Made by a program: the position numbers and the translations under genes
The notes under the pieces: generated by a model
Told to the model about the DNA's origin: nothing
Databases searched by the model: none
Seen by the model: only the letters and a program-made list of their open reading frames with translations
Part shown: piece by piece, positions 16,350 to 26,121 of the stretch
Numbering within the stretch: position 1 is the first letter of the stretch
Layout: every line of letters begins with the position of its first letter
Assembly (NCBI RefSeq): GCF_014203545.1
Contig: NZ_JACHJG010000002.1
Location: 372,001-436,000, forward strand
DNA length: 64,000 nt
Reading direction: 5' to 3'
DNA from: Streptomyces netropsis
GTDB lineage: Bacteria; Actinomycetota; Actinomycetes; Streptomycetales; Streptomycetaceae

Positions 16350-16496
16350 ATGGCAGGGTTGATCGACCGGATCAGGAATTTCGCCCGGAGCCCCCAGGGC
16401 CGCCGGGTCATCAGCGAGGGCAAGCGGGCCGCTCGGGACCCACGCAAGCGGGCCCAGCTGAAGGCACTCCTCGGCAAGGTGCGCGGCAAGCGCTGA
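16350..16496 (+). CDS. Small basic hypothetical protein (48 aa)
   Basis: The start ATG has a GGAGGA site (about 16337-16342) at good spacing. The product is strongly basic (IRNFARSPQGRRVI, GKRAARDPRKRAQLKALLGKVRGKR), predicted helical and without a membrane segment. Small proteins of this composition are common and conserved in streptomycetes but uncharacterised. Nucleic-acid or membrane-surface binding is possible but unproven. Confidence 0.6.
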   Translation: MAGLIDRIRNFARSPQGRRVISEGKRAARDPRKRAQLKALLGKVRGKR

Positions 16497-17049
16497 CCGC
16501 CGGGGGCCGAGACCATGGCCCGCACGGGCCGAGAAGACCATGGCGCAGCGCCCGGCCGTCCGGCCGGGGCTGCGCGTGGGGCTCGCCGCGGCGGTCCCCG
16601 CCCGGTCCCCGTCTCCCGGCCCCGGAGCCGCCCCGTCGCCCCGGTGCCGCGCCCGGAAAGATCGCGGAACAAACTCGGCACAATATCGGACCGGTCGCGC
16701 GGTTTCCGGAACTTCGCCGCCCGACTCGCCGGTAGCGGACGGAAGTTGGGGGTGATCGCGGCCGAGCACATCCGTCGAATTGACGCCGCAACCGGCAATT
16801 CCGACAGCCGTCATCAGGCCGATCTTGTCGCCGTTCGATGCCCGGGCTGCCCCCCTGCCCGGCGGTCGTACGGCGGGCATACGAGCGGGGCATAGACCAA
16901 TGTCGCCACAGGTCACCCCGACGATGGCCGATGAGTGAGAGCTGATCCGTCCGTATCCGGCCGCTGTCCGGGGCGAGTTGAATTCCGGACAACACGCCGT
17001 GACGAGCGCCGGGCTCCTCCTCAGTGCGCCCCGCGCGGCCTTCGGGCAT

Positions 17050-17119
17050 GGCGCACTATATGGCTGGGCGGTCGAGAGGCTGAGTGCGCCTCTCGGGGGG
17101 TGTGGCACCGCTGTGCCAC
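17050..17119 (+). promoter_or_regulatory. Probable promoter and structured leader of the exopolysaccharide operon, in an 858-nt gene-free stretch
   Basis: Between 16497 and 17354 I see no convincing gene. The useful signals are a TATA-like -10 (TATATGG, about 17058-17064) and then two clean hairpins. These are CGAGAGGC/GCCTCTCG (17073-17095) and GTGGCAC/GTGCCAC with a CGCT loop (17102-17119). They would lie at the start of a leader of about 280 nt before the first gene. I could not match it to a known riboswitch. The A+T-richer patch at 16660-16830 is otherwise unexplained. Confidence 0.4.
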
Positions 17120-17354
17120 CCGCCCGGGTCACTGTCGCGCGGCCTCGGCTCCGGCCGCGCGGCACGGGTACGGGCATCGGCGCGCGTACCGCGGCAGGGG
17201 AGGAGCGGACGCGGCCGGGATGGGGTCCCAGGCCGCAGTGGAGCCGGACTTGGGGATTATTCGGGGTGCGCTCAGTGGCGGCATCGACGCCACGCGCACG
17301 TGATGAACCGTACGGACGACGCTCTCGCGGGCCGTTCCGTTATGGGGGGAGATC

Positions 17355-19532
17355 ATGATGGGTCGTACGACCCGGCTGGCCGCGGCATGCGCCTCGGCGG
17401 CCCTACTGGCTGTGACACTACCGGCGGGCGGCGCCGTGGCCGCCGCGGCGGAGCCCAGGATCGACCTACGGGTGCTGGTCGTCGACGACGGCGGACCGGC
17501 CACCGAGGCGATCCGCGCCGAGCTCGACGAGGCCGGCACGCCGTACACGAAGATCGCCCTGGCGGACTCCGGCCGTCCGCGGATCGACGAGGCGTTCCTC
17601 AGCGACACCGTGGACGGCAGACCGCGTGCCAGATTCCAGGGCGTGGTGCTGCCCAACGACAATCCCTTCGGGGTCAATTCGGCGGAGATGGCGGCCCTGG
17701 CCGGGTACGAGAAGCGCTTCGGCATCCGCCAGGTGGACGCCTACACCTACGCCCGTCCGGCCGTGGGGCTCAACACTCCCCAGGGATCCGGCTACAGCGG
17801 CTCGATGGACGGCAAGTCCGCCCAGGTGACCGGGGACGGCGCCGGAGGGCCGTTCGGCTATCTGAAGAGAAACGTTCCCTTTGAGGACAACGACACCGCC
17901 GTCAACGAGAGCTGGGGCTATCTCGCGACCCCGCTGGAGAAGCAGGCGAACGGCGCGACGTACACCAGCTACCTCGACGCCCCCATCCCCGGCAGCTCCG
18001 CGCGCGGCTCGCTGATCGGGCAGTACAACCACGACGGCCGCAGCGAGTTGGTCGTCACGTTCGTCTACAACCGGTACCAGTCCCAGTTCCGGCTGGTCTC
18101 CCGGGGCATCGTGGAGTGGCTGACCCAGGGCGTCCACCTGGGAGCCGCCCGCAACTACTTCGGCGTGCACGTCGACGACGTCTTCGCCTCCGACGACCGC
18201 TGGGACACCAAGCTCAAGTGCACCCCCGGTGACGTCGACTGCCCGGGGAACCCCGATGCCCAGAGGCCGCCGATCCGGATGACGGCCGCCGACGCGACCT
18301 ACGCCAAGCAGTGGTCCGACAGCCACGGCCTTCCCCTGGACCTCGCCTACAACGGCGTCGGCAGCGAGGAGTACAGGGCGGAGCGCGGCGGCGCGGAGGA
18401 CCCGCTGCTGAACCAGCTGGTCGCCGATCAGAAGTCCTACCGCTGGATCAACCACACCTACACCCACGCCTTCCTGGGCTGTGAGCAGAACACCTCCGTC
18501 GTGCCCTGGAAGTGCGCCACCGATCTCTTCGGCAGGACGCGCTGGGTCAGCCGCCAGACCATCAACGGCCAGATCAACGACAACCTCACCTGGGCGGCCC
18601 GCCAGGGGCTGAACCTCGACCGGGACGAGCTGGTGACCGGCGAGCACTCCGGGCTCAAGACGCTTCCCCAGCAGAACGTCGACAACCCCGAACTCGCCCC
18701 CGTGCTCACCGCGAGCGGCGTCGGCTCGATCGCCAGCGACAACTCGCGCGAACCGCGCCAGCGCCAGGTCGGATCCGCGCTGACCGTGCCCCGCTACCCC
18801 ATGAACGTCTACTACAACGTCGGCACGGCCGCCGAGCAGACCGACGAGTACAACTGGCTCTACACCAAGAAGTCCGACGGCGGCAGCGGCTTCTGCGAGA
18901 ACTCCACGACGACCACCTGCCTGAAGGCCCCGCTGGACGTCAAGACCGGATTCGCGTCCTACATCGCGCCCCTCGAATCCCGGATCGCCCTCGGCCACGT
19001 CCTGGCCAACGACCCGCGGCCGCACTTCATGCACCAGTCCAACCTCTCCGAGGAGCGCCTGGGTTACACGGTCATGGAGAAGGTCCTCGCGGACTACTCC
19101 GCCCTCTTCGCCGACAACACGCCCCTGGTCAACCTCCGGATGCGGGACGTCGCCACGGAGCTGCGCAAGCGGGCCGCCTGGGACGCGGCCCTCGCCGCCG
19201 GCAAGGTCACGGCCTACCGGATCGGCTCCACGGTGACCGTCGAGGGCCCCGCCGGGGTCGAGGCCACCGCGACGCTCCCGAACGGCACCACGCAGGCCAA
19301 GGGCACCGGAAGCACACCGTTCGGCGCCGCCTACGCCGGAGCCCGCTCCGGCTGGGCCGCACCCGCCGACGGACAGCCCCAGCTCACCTTCACCCTGCCC
19401 ACCGAGACCCCGGCCGCCCGCACCGCGCCCGGGACCGCCGCCCGGGTACAGCCCCCGGCCGCCGCGCTCACGGTCCCCAAGGGCGTCAGCCACCCCGTGC
19501 GCCCCGGGACCGGAGTCCCCGCCCGGCGCTGA
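17355..19532 (+). CDS. Large secreted protein with deacetylase-like (CE4/PelA-type) signature; first gene of the Pel-like operon
   Basis: The 725-residue product has a signal peptide (about residues 1-32). The N-terminal half (35-250) resembles a flavodoxin/ThuA-like fold (RVLVVDDGGPATEAIRAELDEAG). The middle has metal-binding motifs of polysaccharide deacetylases: HVDDVF at 272-277 for the Asp pair, and HTYTH at 367-371 for the two histidines. EHSGL follows later. The last 100 residues are low-complexity and may be a wall anchor or spacer. In Pel systems PelA carries hydrolase and deacetylase domains; here they appear split between this gene and the GH114 gene at 26118. Deacetylase function is inferred from motifs and context. 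Confidence 0.75.
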   Translation: MMGRTTRLAAACASAALLAVTLPAGGAVAAAAEPRIDLRVLVVDDGGPATEAIRAELDEAGTPYTKIALADSGRPRIDEAFLSDTVDGRPRARFQGVVLPNDNPFGVNSAEMAALAGYEKRFGIRQVDAYTYARPAVGLNTPQGSGYSGSMDGKSAQVTGDGAGGPFGYLKRNVPFEDNDTAVNESWGYLATPLEKQANGATYTSYLDAPIPGSSARGSLIGQYNHDGRSELVVTFVYNRYQSQFRLVSRGIVEWLTQGVHLGAARNYFGVHVDDVFASDDRWDTKLKCTPGDVDCPGNPDAQRPPIRMTAADATYAKQWSDSHGLPLDLAYNGVGSEEYRAERGGAEDPLLNQLVADQKSYRWINHTYTHAFLGCEQNTSVVPWKCATDLFGRTRWVSRQTINGQINDNLTWAARQGLNLDRDELVTGEHSGLKTLPQQNVDNPELAPVLTASGVGSIASDNSREPRQRQVGSALTVPRYPMNVYYNVGTAAEQTDEYNWLYTKKSDGGSGFCENSTTTTCLKAPLDVKTGFASYIAPLESRIALGHVLANDPRPHFMHQSNLSEERLGYTVMEKVLADYSALFADNTPLVNLRMRDVATELRKRAAWDAALAAGKVTAYRIGSTVTVEGPAGVEATATLPNGTTQAKGTGSTPFGAAYAGARSGWAAPADGQPQLTFTLPTETPAARTAPGTAARVQPPAAALTVPKGVSHPVRPGTGVPARR

Positions 19533-19597
19533 TCCGACCCGTGTCCTCCGTGCCGAACCGCCCCATGCCCCACCGTCTCCCGGAGAGAACAGAATTC

Positions 19598-21115
19598 ATG
19601 CACGGACCGTTCGCCGAACCGGCGTTGGACACCCCCTCGGTGACGCTGCTCACCGAGGGGACCTACCCGCACAGCCACGGCGGGGTGAGCGTGTGGTGCG
19701 ACCAGCTGGTCCAGGGCATGCCCGACATCGACTTCCGGGTCATCGCCGTCACCGGCACCGGCCGGGAGCCGCTCGCCTGGGAACTGCCCGGCCACGTCCG
19801 GAGCGTGGACACCCTCCCGCTGTGGGGGCCGCCCCCGGCCGGCCGCGCTCCCCGCGGCCGGGCGCTGCGCCGCTTCCTCACCGCCTACGAACGGTTCCTG
19901 CTCGCTCTCCTCGACCCCGCCGAGGAACACCACTTCCCGCGCACCTTCTACCGGCTCGCCGAGTACGCCGCGGCGGGCACCCTGCCGGCGGCGCTGCGCG
20001 GCGAAGCCGCCGCACGCGCCCTGGTCCGGGTGTGGAACCGCCCGGAGCTGGCCACCGCCGCCGCCCGCCCCACCCTGCACGACGCGCTGACCGCGACCGA
20101 TCTGCTGGAACACGCGCTGCGTCCGCTCGCCGCCGACCCGCCGGCCGAGGGCGTCACCCACGCGGTGAGCGGGGGCCTCGCGGCGGTGCCCGGGCTGCTC
20201 GCCCATCACCGCCACGGCACGCCGTTCCTCCTCACCGAGCACGGCATCTACCTGCGCGAACGCTACCTCGGCTTCCGCGCCGAGCCCTACCGCTGGCCGG
20301 TCAAGGCCCTGATGCTGGGGCTGTTCCGGCTGCTGGCCGAGGAGAGCTACCGCTGCGCCGCCCTGGTGACCCCGGGCAACCGCTACAACCGGCGCTGGGA
20401 GGAACACGGCGGCACCCCGCCCGACCGCATCCGCACCGTCTACAACGGTGTCGACCCCGCCGCCTTCCCGCCCGCCGGCCCGGAGCCGGAGGCCCCCACC
20501 CTGAGCTGGGCCGGGCGTGTCGACCCCATCAAGGGCCTGGAGACCCTGATCCGCGCCTTCGCGATCGTACGGGCGGAGATCCCGGCCGCACGGTTGCGGC
20601 TCTTCGGCGGCACCCCGCGCGGCGGGGAGGGCTACCGCACCGCCTGCGAGAGCCTCGCGGCCGAGCTCGGCGTCGCCGAAGGCGTCACCTTCGAGGGCCG
20701 GGTCGAGGACATCCGCGACGCCTACGCCGCGGGCAACGTGGTGATGCTCTCCAGCATCAGCGAAGGCTTCCCCTTCACGCTGATCGAAGCCATGTCGTGC
20801 GGGCGCGCCACCGTCTCCACGGACGTGGGGGGCGTCTGCGAGGCGGTGGGCGACAGCGGGCTGGTCGTGCCTCCGCGCGACCCCGAGAGCATGGCGAAGG
20901 CCGCGCTGCGGCTGCTGAAGGACCCCGAACTGCGGGCGAGGATGGGCGAGTCGGCCCGGCTCCGGGTGATCGAGCAGTTCACCCTCCGCCAGACCATCGA
21001 CTCCTTCCGCGACATCTACCACGACCTGGCCCGGAGCAGGCAGCCGGAGTCCGAGCGGATCTTCCGGCCGGAGCCCGTGCCCGTCATGGCCCTGGCGGCG
21101 GGCGGTGCCGGATGA
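19598..21115 (+). CDS. pelF: PelF-like GT4 glycosyltransferase
   Basis: The 505-residue protein has the PelF-type opening (SVTLLTEGTYPHSHGGVSVW) followed by a DUF3492-like region. The C-terminal GT4 half has SWAGRVDPIKGLETLIRAFAIV, FEGRVEDI and the catalytic-site block LSSISEGFPFTLIEAMSCGRATVSTDVGG with the E-x7-E arrangement. PelF uses UDP-GlcNAc/GalNAc to polymerise the Pel polysaccharide at the inner membrane face. The start is ATG 19598 with a GGAGAG site upstream. It overlaps the next gene by 4 nt (ATGA), so the two are translationally coupled. The symbol is by homology and assumes the Pel pathway. Confidence 0.88.
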   Translation: MHGPFAEPALDTPSVTLLTEGTYPHSHGGVSVWCDQLVQGMPDIDFRVIAVTGTGREPLAWELPGHVRSVDTLPLWGPPPAGRAPRGRALRRFLTAYERFLLALLDPAEEHHFPRTFYRLAEYAAAGTLPAALRGEAAARALVRVWNRPELATAAARPTLHDALTATDLLEHALRPLAADPPAEGVTHAVSGGLAAVPGLLAHHRHGTPFLLTEHGIYLRERYLGFRAEPYRWPVKALMLGLFRLLAEESYRCAALVTPGNRYNRRWEEHGGTPPDRIRTVYNGVDPAAFPPAGPEPEAPTLSWAGRVDPIKGLETLIRAFAIVRAEIPAARLRLFGGTPRGGEGYRTACESLAAELGVAEGVTFEGRVEDIRDAYAAGNVVMLSSISEGFPFTLIEAMSCGRATVSTDVGGVCEAVGDSGLVVPPRDPESMAKAALRLLKDPELRARMGESARLRVIEQFTLRQTIDSFRDIYHDLARSRQPESERIFRPEPVPVMALAAGGAG

Positions 21116-22572
21116 GCGGCTTGCTGCGGCTCGTCCCCGACGAGCCCGAACCCGTGCACGACCTCGCCTCCGCGCACCCGCGCCCCCATCCGCGGCCCCG
21201 GCCGCGGTGGGCCGCCGATCCGCTCGACGAACTCGCCGAGGAGCTCGCCGAGGTCTGCGCGGCGGCCGTCCACCCCGACGAGATCGCGGCGGTCCTGGAG
21301 GCCGACGGGCTGACCGGCGAGCAGATCACCGAGCGCTACGGCCGCCGCGACGCCTTCGAACTCGCGGCGGAACTGTACGCACGGGTGCCGCGCGGCCACC
21401 CCGAACCCGGCCCGCGCCCCGACCCGTGGCAGGTGAAGCCCGGCCAATTCGTGCTGCGCGCCATGGTGTTCACCCTGCCCGGCTTCGGCTACGCGCTCGG
21501 CGCCCCCTTGATGGCCGGCGCCCGGGACGGCTACGGACTGCCCGCCGGCACCGGTGCGCTCGTCGCCTCCGCGCTCGCGGCCTGGGCCTGGAACCAGGGC
21601 TTCGCCCACCGCGCGTACCTGCGGCTGGGAACCGGCGGGCGTGCCGCCGCCGGGCGGACCCTGATGTGGGGCGCCCCGCTCGGCGCCCTGCTCGCCATCG
21701 CCGTCGCGGCGGCGTTCCCGGCCCCGGTCGGGGCCACCGCCTACGCGGCGGGCCAGGCGCTGTACCTCGCGGCGGCCACCGTTCTACTGGTGCTGGGCCG
21801 GGAGCGGCTCCTGCTGCTCGCCCTCCTGCCCACCGCCACCGGGGGAGCGGCGCTCCTCGTCACCGACCCGCCGGCCTCCGTACGCGTCGCCCTGCTGCTG
21901 GCCACCGCCGGGGGCGTGCTCTTCGCGGCGGCGTACGAGATCGCGCGCACCCGCAAGGGTGACGCCCCGCCGGCCGGGCCCGCCCCGCTGTCCCTGGCCG
22001 CCTCCGTCCCGTACGGGCTGTTCGGTCTGGGCTGCGGCGTGCTGACGACCCTCGCCGCGCTCGGTGACGTCCTGCGGCACGGGGCGGGCGCCACCACGGC
22101 GGGCTCCGCCGTCATCGCGCTCACCCTCAGCATGGGCGCCGCGGAGTGGCTGCTCTACCGCTGCCGGAGCCTCGCCCTCACCGCGCTGGCCCGGAGCGTC
22201 ACCACCGGGGGGCTGCTGCTGCGGGTCGCCCGGGTGCTCGCCCGGTGCGTGGCGGTCTACCTCGCCGCCCTGACCGTCCTCGCCCTGGCCGCCGGGGCCC
22301 TGTGGCCGGACGGCCCGTCGCCCACCGTCCTGCGGACCGCCGCGCTGCTGGCGCTGGGCGCGGTCCTGTGGACCGGACTGCTGCTCCAGGCCTTCGGCGT
22401 CGCCTGGATCCCGGCGCTGCTGTGTCTGGCGGCCGCCGGGGCCGAGACGGCCGCGCAGCTCCTGCGGATCGCCACACCGGCCACCGCCCAACTCCTCGTC
22501 TGCAGCGGCACGGCGGCCGGACTCCTGGCCGTCGCCACCGCGCTGCTCGGACGACTCACGACGCACCGCTGA
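21112..22572 (+). CDS. Polytopic membrane protein in the PelG position
   Basis: The 486-residue protein has a cytoplasmic N-terminal segment of about 100 residues (acidic helix DELAEELAEVCAAA). About 11-12 transmembrane helices rich in Ala and Leu follow. It sits directly after the PelF-like gene, overlapping it by 4 nt. In Pel operons PelG is a 12-helix MATE-like membrane partner of PelF, so this is the natural analogue. I could not recognise PelG sequence motifs; the assignment rests on topology and position. Export or assembly of the polymer is the likely role. Confidence 0.7.
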   Translation: MSGLLRLVPDEPEPVHDLASAHPRPHPRPRPRWAADPLDELAEELAEVCAAAVHPDEIAAVLEADGLTGEQITERYGRRDAFELAAELYARVPRGHPEPGPRPDPWQVKPGQFVLRAMVFTLPGFGYALGAPLMAGARDGYGLPAGTGALVASALAAWAWNQGFAHRAYLRLGTGGRAAAGRTLMWGAPLGALLAIAVAAAFPAPVGATAYAAGQALYLAAATVLLVLGRERLLLLALLPTATGGAALLVTDPPASVRVALLLATAGGVLFAAAYEIARTRKGDAPPAGPAPLSLAASVPYGLFGLGCGVLTTLAALGDVLRHGAGATTAGSAVIALTLSMGAAEWLLYRCRSLALTALARSVTTGGLLLRVARVLARCVAVYLAALTVLALAAGALWPDGPSPTVLRTAALLALGAVLWTGLLLQAFGVAWIPALLCLAAAGAETAAQLLRIATPATAQLLVCSGTAAGLLAVATALLGRLTTHR

Positions 22573-22716
22573 AGCACCACCACGTCCCCGCACCACCGTC
22601 CCCGCACGACGCGCATCACGCACATCGCACATCACGCACCGCCGCACGGCACCCGTCATGAACGTCCTTCATGAGTACGCGTGGTGAACGACCATCACAC
22701 ACAAGGGAGACCCCGC

Positions 22717-23718
22717 ATGTCCGCACCCGCATTCGTCGCCGTCACCGGCGCCGAGGGATTCATCGGCTCGCACCTGGTGGAGGAACTCGTCACCACCGGG
22801 CACCGGGTACGCGCCATGGTGCAGTACAACTCCTTCTCCTCCTTCGGCTGGCTGGAGACGCTCCCCGAAGAGGTGATGTCCCACGTCGAGGTGGTCCTCG
22901 GCGACGTACGCGACCCCGGGTCGGTGAACGGGCTGGTGGCGGGTGCGGAGGCCGTCTACCACCTGGCCGCGCTGATCGCGATCCCGTACTCCTACCGCGC
23001 CCCGCACAGCTATGTGGAGACCAACGTCACCGGCACCCTCAACGTGCTGGAGGCCGTCCGCCACCTGGGCGTCCCCCGTCTGGTGCACACCTCCACCAGC
23101 GAGACGTACGGCACCGCGCAGACCGTGCCGATCAACGAGGACCACCCCATCAACACCCAGTCCCCGTACGCCGCGTCGAAGGCCGGCGGCGACCGTCTCG
23201 CCGACAGCTACCACGCGAGCTTCGACCTGCCGGTGGTCACCCTGCGGCCGTTCAACACCTTCGGCCCCCGCCAGTCCATGCGCGCCGTCATCCCGACCGT
23301 GATCGCCCAGGTGGCCGCCGGGGAGCGGGCCATCACCCTCGGCGATCTGCGCCCCACCCGGGACTTCACCTATGTGAAGGACACCGTGGCCGCCTTCCTC
23401 GCCGTCGGCACCGCCCCCGCCGCCGACGTCGTCGGCCGCACCTTCAACGCCGGCACCGGGGAGGAGATCTCGATCGGCGACCTGGTGCTGCTGATCGGCA
23501 AGCTCATGGACTCCGACCTGGCCGTCACCGAGGACCCCGCGCGCATCAGGCCCGCGGCCTCCGAGGTGATGCGGCTGGTCTGCGACGCCACCCGGCTGCG
23601 CGCCGCCACCGGCTGGGCCCCCGCCCACACCCTCGAAGCGGGGCTCGTGCGGGCCATCGAGTTCTTCCGCGACCCGGCGAACCTCAGCCGGTACAAGGTC
23701 GGCATCTACAACGTCTGA
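22717..23718 (+). CDS. Nucleotide-sugar 4,6-dehydratase/epimerase (extended SDR)
   Basis: The 333-residue extended SDR has the Rossmann motif VTGAEGFIGSHL near residue 10, then YHLAALIAIPYSY, the TSTSETYG stretch with catalytic Thr/Ser, and the YAASK catalytic Tyr-Lys pair. Residues after this (RPFNTFGPRQS, RDFTYVKDTV) resemble LegB/GDP- or UDP-sugar 4,6-dehydratases. It likely makes an activated sugar for the exopolysaccharide. It is 144 nt downstream of the membrane protein gene, with ribosome site GGGAG (22706-22710) before ATG 22717. Confidence 0.85.
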   Translation: MSAPAFVAVTGAEGFIGSHLVEELVTTGHRVRAMVQYNSFSSFGWLETLPEEVMSHVEVVLGDVRDPGSVNGLVAGAEAVYHLAALIAIPYSYRAPHSYVETNVTGTLNVLEAVRHLGVPRLVHTSTSETYGTAQTVPINEDHPINTQSPYAASKAGGDRLADSYHASFDLPVVTLRPFNTFGPRQSMRAVIPTVIAQVAAGERAITLGDLRPTRDFTYVKDTVAAFLAVGTAPAADVVGRTFNAGTGEEISIGDLVLLIGKLMDSDLAVTEDPARIRPAASEVMRLVCDATRLRAATGWAPAHTLEAGLVRAIEFFRDPANLSRYKVGIYNV

Positions 23719-23770
23719 CGCAACGTCACCAACCGTCACGACGCCACCCACCGCAGAGAGGAATGCCACC

Positions 23771-24484
23771 ATGCATGTCGTCATACTGGCCGGAGGCAAG
23801 GGTGTCCGGCTGCGTCCCTACACCACCGCGCTGCCCAAGCCCCTGGTGCCCATCGGCGAGGAACACGCGATCCTCGAGATCGTGATGCGTCAGCTGGCCG
23901 ACGCGGGATTCACCACCTGCACCCTCGCCATCGGCCACCTCGGGCACATCATCCGCGCCTACGTCGGCGACGGCTCCCAATGGGGCATGAAGGTCGACTA
24001 CACGACCGAGGAGAGCCCGCTGGGGACCATGGGCCCCCTGCTCACCATGCTCGACCGGCTGCCCGAGAACTTCCTGGCGATGAACGGCGACATCCTCACC
24101 GACCTCGACTTCGGCGCGATGTACCGCACCCACGTGGCCGCCGGGGCACCGCTGACCATCGCCACCTACGCCCGGAAGGTGAACATCGACTTCGGTGTGC
24201 TGACCACCGACTGCGGGCGCGTCGTCGGTTTCGCCGAGAAGCCGAGCATGGACTACCGGGTCTCCATGGGTGTGTACGGCGTCTCCCGCGAGGCCCTGTC
24301 CCGCTACACCCCCGGCCTGCCGCTCGGTTTCGACGAGCTCGTCCTGGACATGCTGGCCGCGGACACTCCTCCGCACGCGTACGAGTTCGACGGTTACTGG
24401 CTCGACATCGGCCGGCCCGACGACTACGACCGGGCCAACCGGGAGTTCTCCCTGCACCGCGACATGCTGATCAAGGGAGCGTGA
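23771..24484 (+). CDS. Sugar-phosphate nucleotidylyltransferase
   Basis: The 237-residue protein opens with the signature LAGGKGVRLRPYTTALPKPLVPIG of NTP-transferase enzymes. It has NGDILTDLDF for the metal/nucleotide site and FAEKPSMDYRVSMGVYGVS for the sugar site. It activates a hexose-1-phosphate (GDP-mannose or dTDP-glucose pyrophosphorylase-like). It lies in the middle of the exopolysaccharide operon between two SDR genes, 53 nt after the first and 10 nt before the second, and presumably feeds them. Confidence 0.88.
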   Translation: MHVVILAGGKGVRLRPYTTALPKPLVPIGEEHAILEIVMRQLADAGFTTCTLAIGHLGHIIRAYVGDGSQWGMKVDYTTEESPLGTMGPLLTMLDRLPENFLAMNGDILTDLDFGAMYRTHVAAGAPLTIATYARKVNIDFGVLTTDCGRVVGFAEKPSMDYRVSMGVYGVSREALSRYTPGLPLGFDELVLDMLAADTPPHAYEFDGYWLDIGRPDDYDRANREFSLHRDMLIKGA

Positions 24485-24493
24485 ACGGCCCGC

Positions 24494-25396
24494 ATGCGCA
24501 TTCTCGTTCTGGGTGCCACCGGCTTCCTGGGCCGGCACGCCGTCGGGCAACTGCGCGCCCTCCCGGGCGCGCGGGTGCTCGACGGCGGCCGGGCACCCGG
24601 CGCCGATCTCCACCTCGACCTGTCCACCGCGGACCCCGCCCGCCTGGCCGCCGCACTGCGCGAGGTCGCCCCCGACGCCGTCGTCAACTGCGCGGGCGCG
24701 GTCGACGGCAGCGCGGTGAACCTCGCCGCGGTCAACGCCCGAGGCCCGGCCGTGCTGTGCGAAGCACTGCGCGAAGCCGCCCCGGCGGCCCGCCTGGTCC
24801 ACCTCGGCTCCGCCGCCGAGTACGGGCCCACGGACGGGAACCGGCCCGTCGCCGAGACCGCCCCGGCCCGGCCCGTCGGCCTCTACGGCGCCACCAAACT
24901 CGCCGGCACCCTCGCAGTGACCGCCTCCGGCCTCGACGCCGTCGTCCTGCGGCTCTTCAACCTCGTCGGCCCCGGTTCCCCCGCTTCCTCACTGCCCGGC
25001 CGGCTCGCCGCCGAGCTGCACCGGGCCGGCCCCGACGGCAGCGTGCGGACCGGGGACCTCTCCGCCCACCGCGACTACATCGACGCGCGGGACGTGGCAC
25101 ACGCCGTCACCCTCGCCGTCACCGCGCCCGCGCCGCTGCCCCCTCTCCTCAACATCGCCGGCGGCCGGGCCCGCCAGGTCAGGGAGATCGCCGACGGGCT
25201 GGTACGGGCCGCCGGCTTCCGCGGGCGCATCGAGGAGGACGGCGGCGGCTCCACCCGCTCCGCCGCCGTCTCGTGGCAACAGGCGGACATCACCGCCGCC
25301 GCGCACGCCCTGCGCTGGGCCCCCCGGCACACCCTCGCCGACTCCCTCGCCGACCTGTGGGCCGAGACCCGCACCCGGGCGGAGTCCCTCCGGTGA
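24494..25396 (+). CDS. NAD(P)-dependent sugar epimerase/reductase (SDR)
   Basis: A 300-residue extended SDR with ILVLGATGFLGRHAV at the N-terminus, HLGSAAEYG for the catalytic Ser, YGATKLAG for the Tyr-Lys pair, and RDYIDARDVAHAVTLA in the C-terminal domain. It probably acts on the product of the two preceding enzymes. The GTG of the next gene overlaps its stop by 4 nt, showing tight coupling. Exact stereochemistry cannot be told. Confidence 0.83.
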   Translation: MRILVLGATGFLGRHAVGQLRALPGARVLDGGRAPGADLHLDLSTADPARLAAALREVAPDAVVNCAGAVDGSAVNLAAVNARGPAVLCEALREAAPAARLVHLGSAAEYGPTDGNRPVAETAPARPVGLYGATKLAGTLAVTASGLDAVVLRLFNLVGPGSPASSLPGRLAAELHRAGPDGSVRTGDLSAHRDYIDARDVAHAVTLAVTAPAPLPPLLNIAGGRARQVREIADGLVRAAGFRGRIEEDGGGSTRSAAVSWQQADITAAAHALRWAPRHTLADSLADLWAETRTRAESLR

Positions 25397-26121
25397 CCGG
25401 CCGGACGAACCCCGGCACGGGCGGCGGCCCGCCCCCCGACGGCGGGCGACGGCTGCTCGTCCCGCTGTACGTCCACCCGGCGGTGAGCCCGCAGGCGTGG
25501 ACGTCGCTGACGGGCACCGCCGCCGGGCTGTACGCCGTGGTGCTCAACGTGGCGGACGGGCCCGGGCACCGACCCGACCCGGACTTCCGGGCGGCCGCCG
25601 ACCGGCTCCGGGACGCGGGCGTCCGGCTGCTCGGCTACACCGACACCGGTTACGGCCACCGGCCACCACGCGAGATCATTGCCGACATCCGTAAACACCG
25701 CAGGTGGTACGACGTGGACGGGATCTTCTTCGACCAGGCGGCGGCTCATGCCGCGCTGCTGCCCCGCTACCGCAGGCTCGCCGTCCTCGCCAGGGCGCTG
25801 GGCGCCCGGACGGCCGTACTCAACCCGGGCACCCACCCCGACCCCGGCTACGCCCTGATCGCCGACCTCCTGGTCACCTTCGAGGGGAGCTGGGAGGCCT
25901 ACCGGCGGGCGACGGTGCCGAACTGGACGGCCGACCACCCGCCCGAGCGGTTCTGCCACCTCGTCTACGGGGTCCCGCCCGAGCGGGCGGAGCAGGTGGC
26001 GCGGACCGCCGACGGGCGGGGCGCCGCCGTGCACTGCGCGGTGCCGGGGGAGGGCGCCAACCCCTGGCAGACCGCGCCGCTGACGGGCGCGGGCACCGGG
26101 CTCGCGGGGGACGTCCGGTGA
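25393..26121 (+). CDS. Spherulin-4 family (GH114-like fold) protein
   Basis: The 242-residue protein shows the Spherulin-4 pattern: LLVPLYVHPAVSPQAW, AVVLNVADGPGHRPDPDF, LLGYTDTGYGHRPPREIIADIRKHRRWYDVDGIFFDQAAA, and TAVLNPGTHPDPGY. The family is related to the GH114/polygalactosaminidase TIM barrel. No signal peptide is seen after the GTG start, so it may act inside or be an orphan domain. It overlaps genes on both sides by 4 nt. It likely trims or modifies the polymer made by the cluster. Confidence 0.82.
   Translation: MTGRTNPGTGGGPPPDGGRRLLVPLYVHPAVSPQAWTSLTGTAAGLYAVVLNVADGPGHRPDPDFRAAADRLRDAGVRLLGYTDTGYGHRPPREIIADIRKHRRWYDVDGIFFDQAAAHAALLPRYRRLAVLARALGARTAVLNPGTHPDPGYALIADLLVTFEGSWEAYRRATVPNWTADHPPERFCHLVYGVPPERAEQVARTADGRGAAVHCAVPGEGANPWQTAPLTGAGTGLAGDVR

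Noticed and set aside
16497..17354. Long open frames in the gap (for example 16515-16895 and 17084-17884)
   Set aside because: Their third-position base use and composition (Arg/Gly/Pro-rich, no domain) are those of shadow frames in GC-rich DNA.
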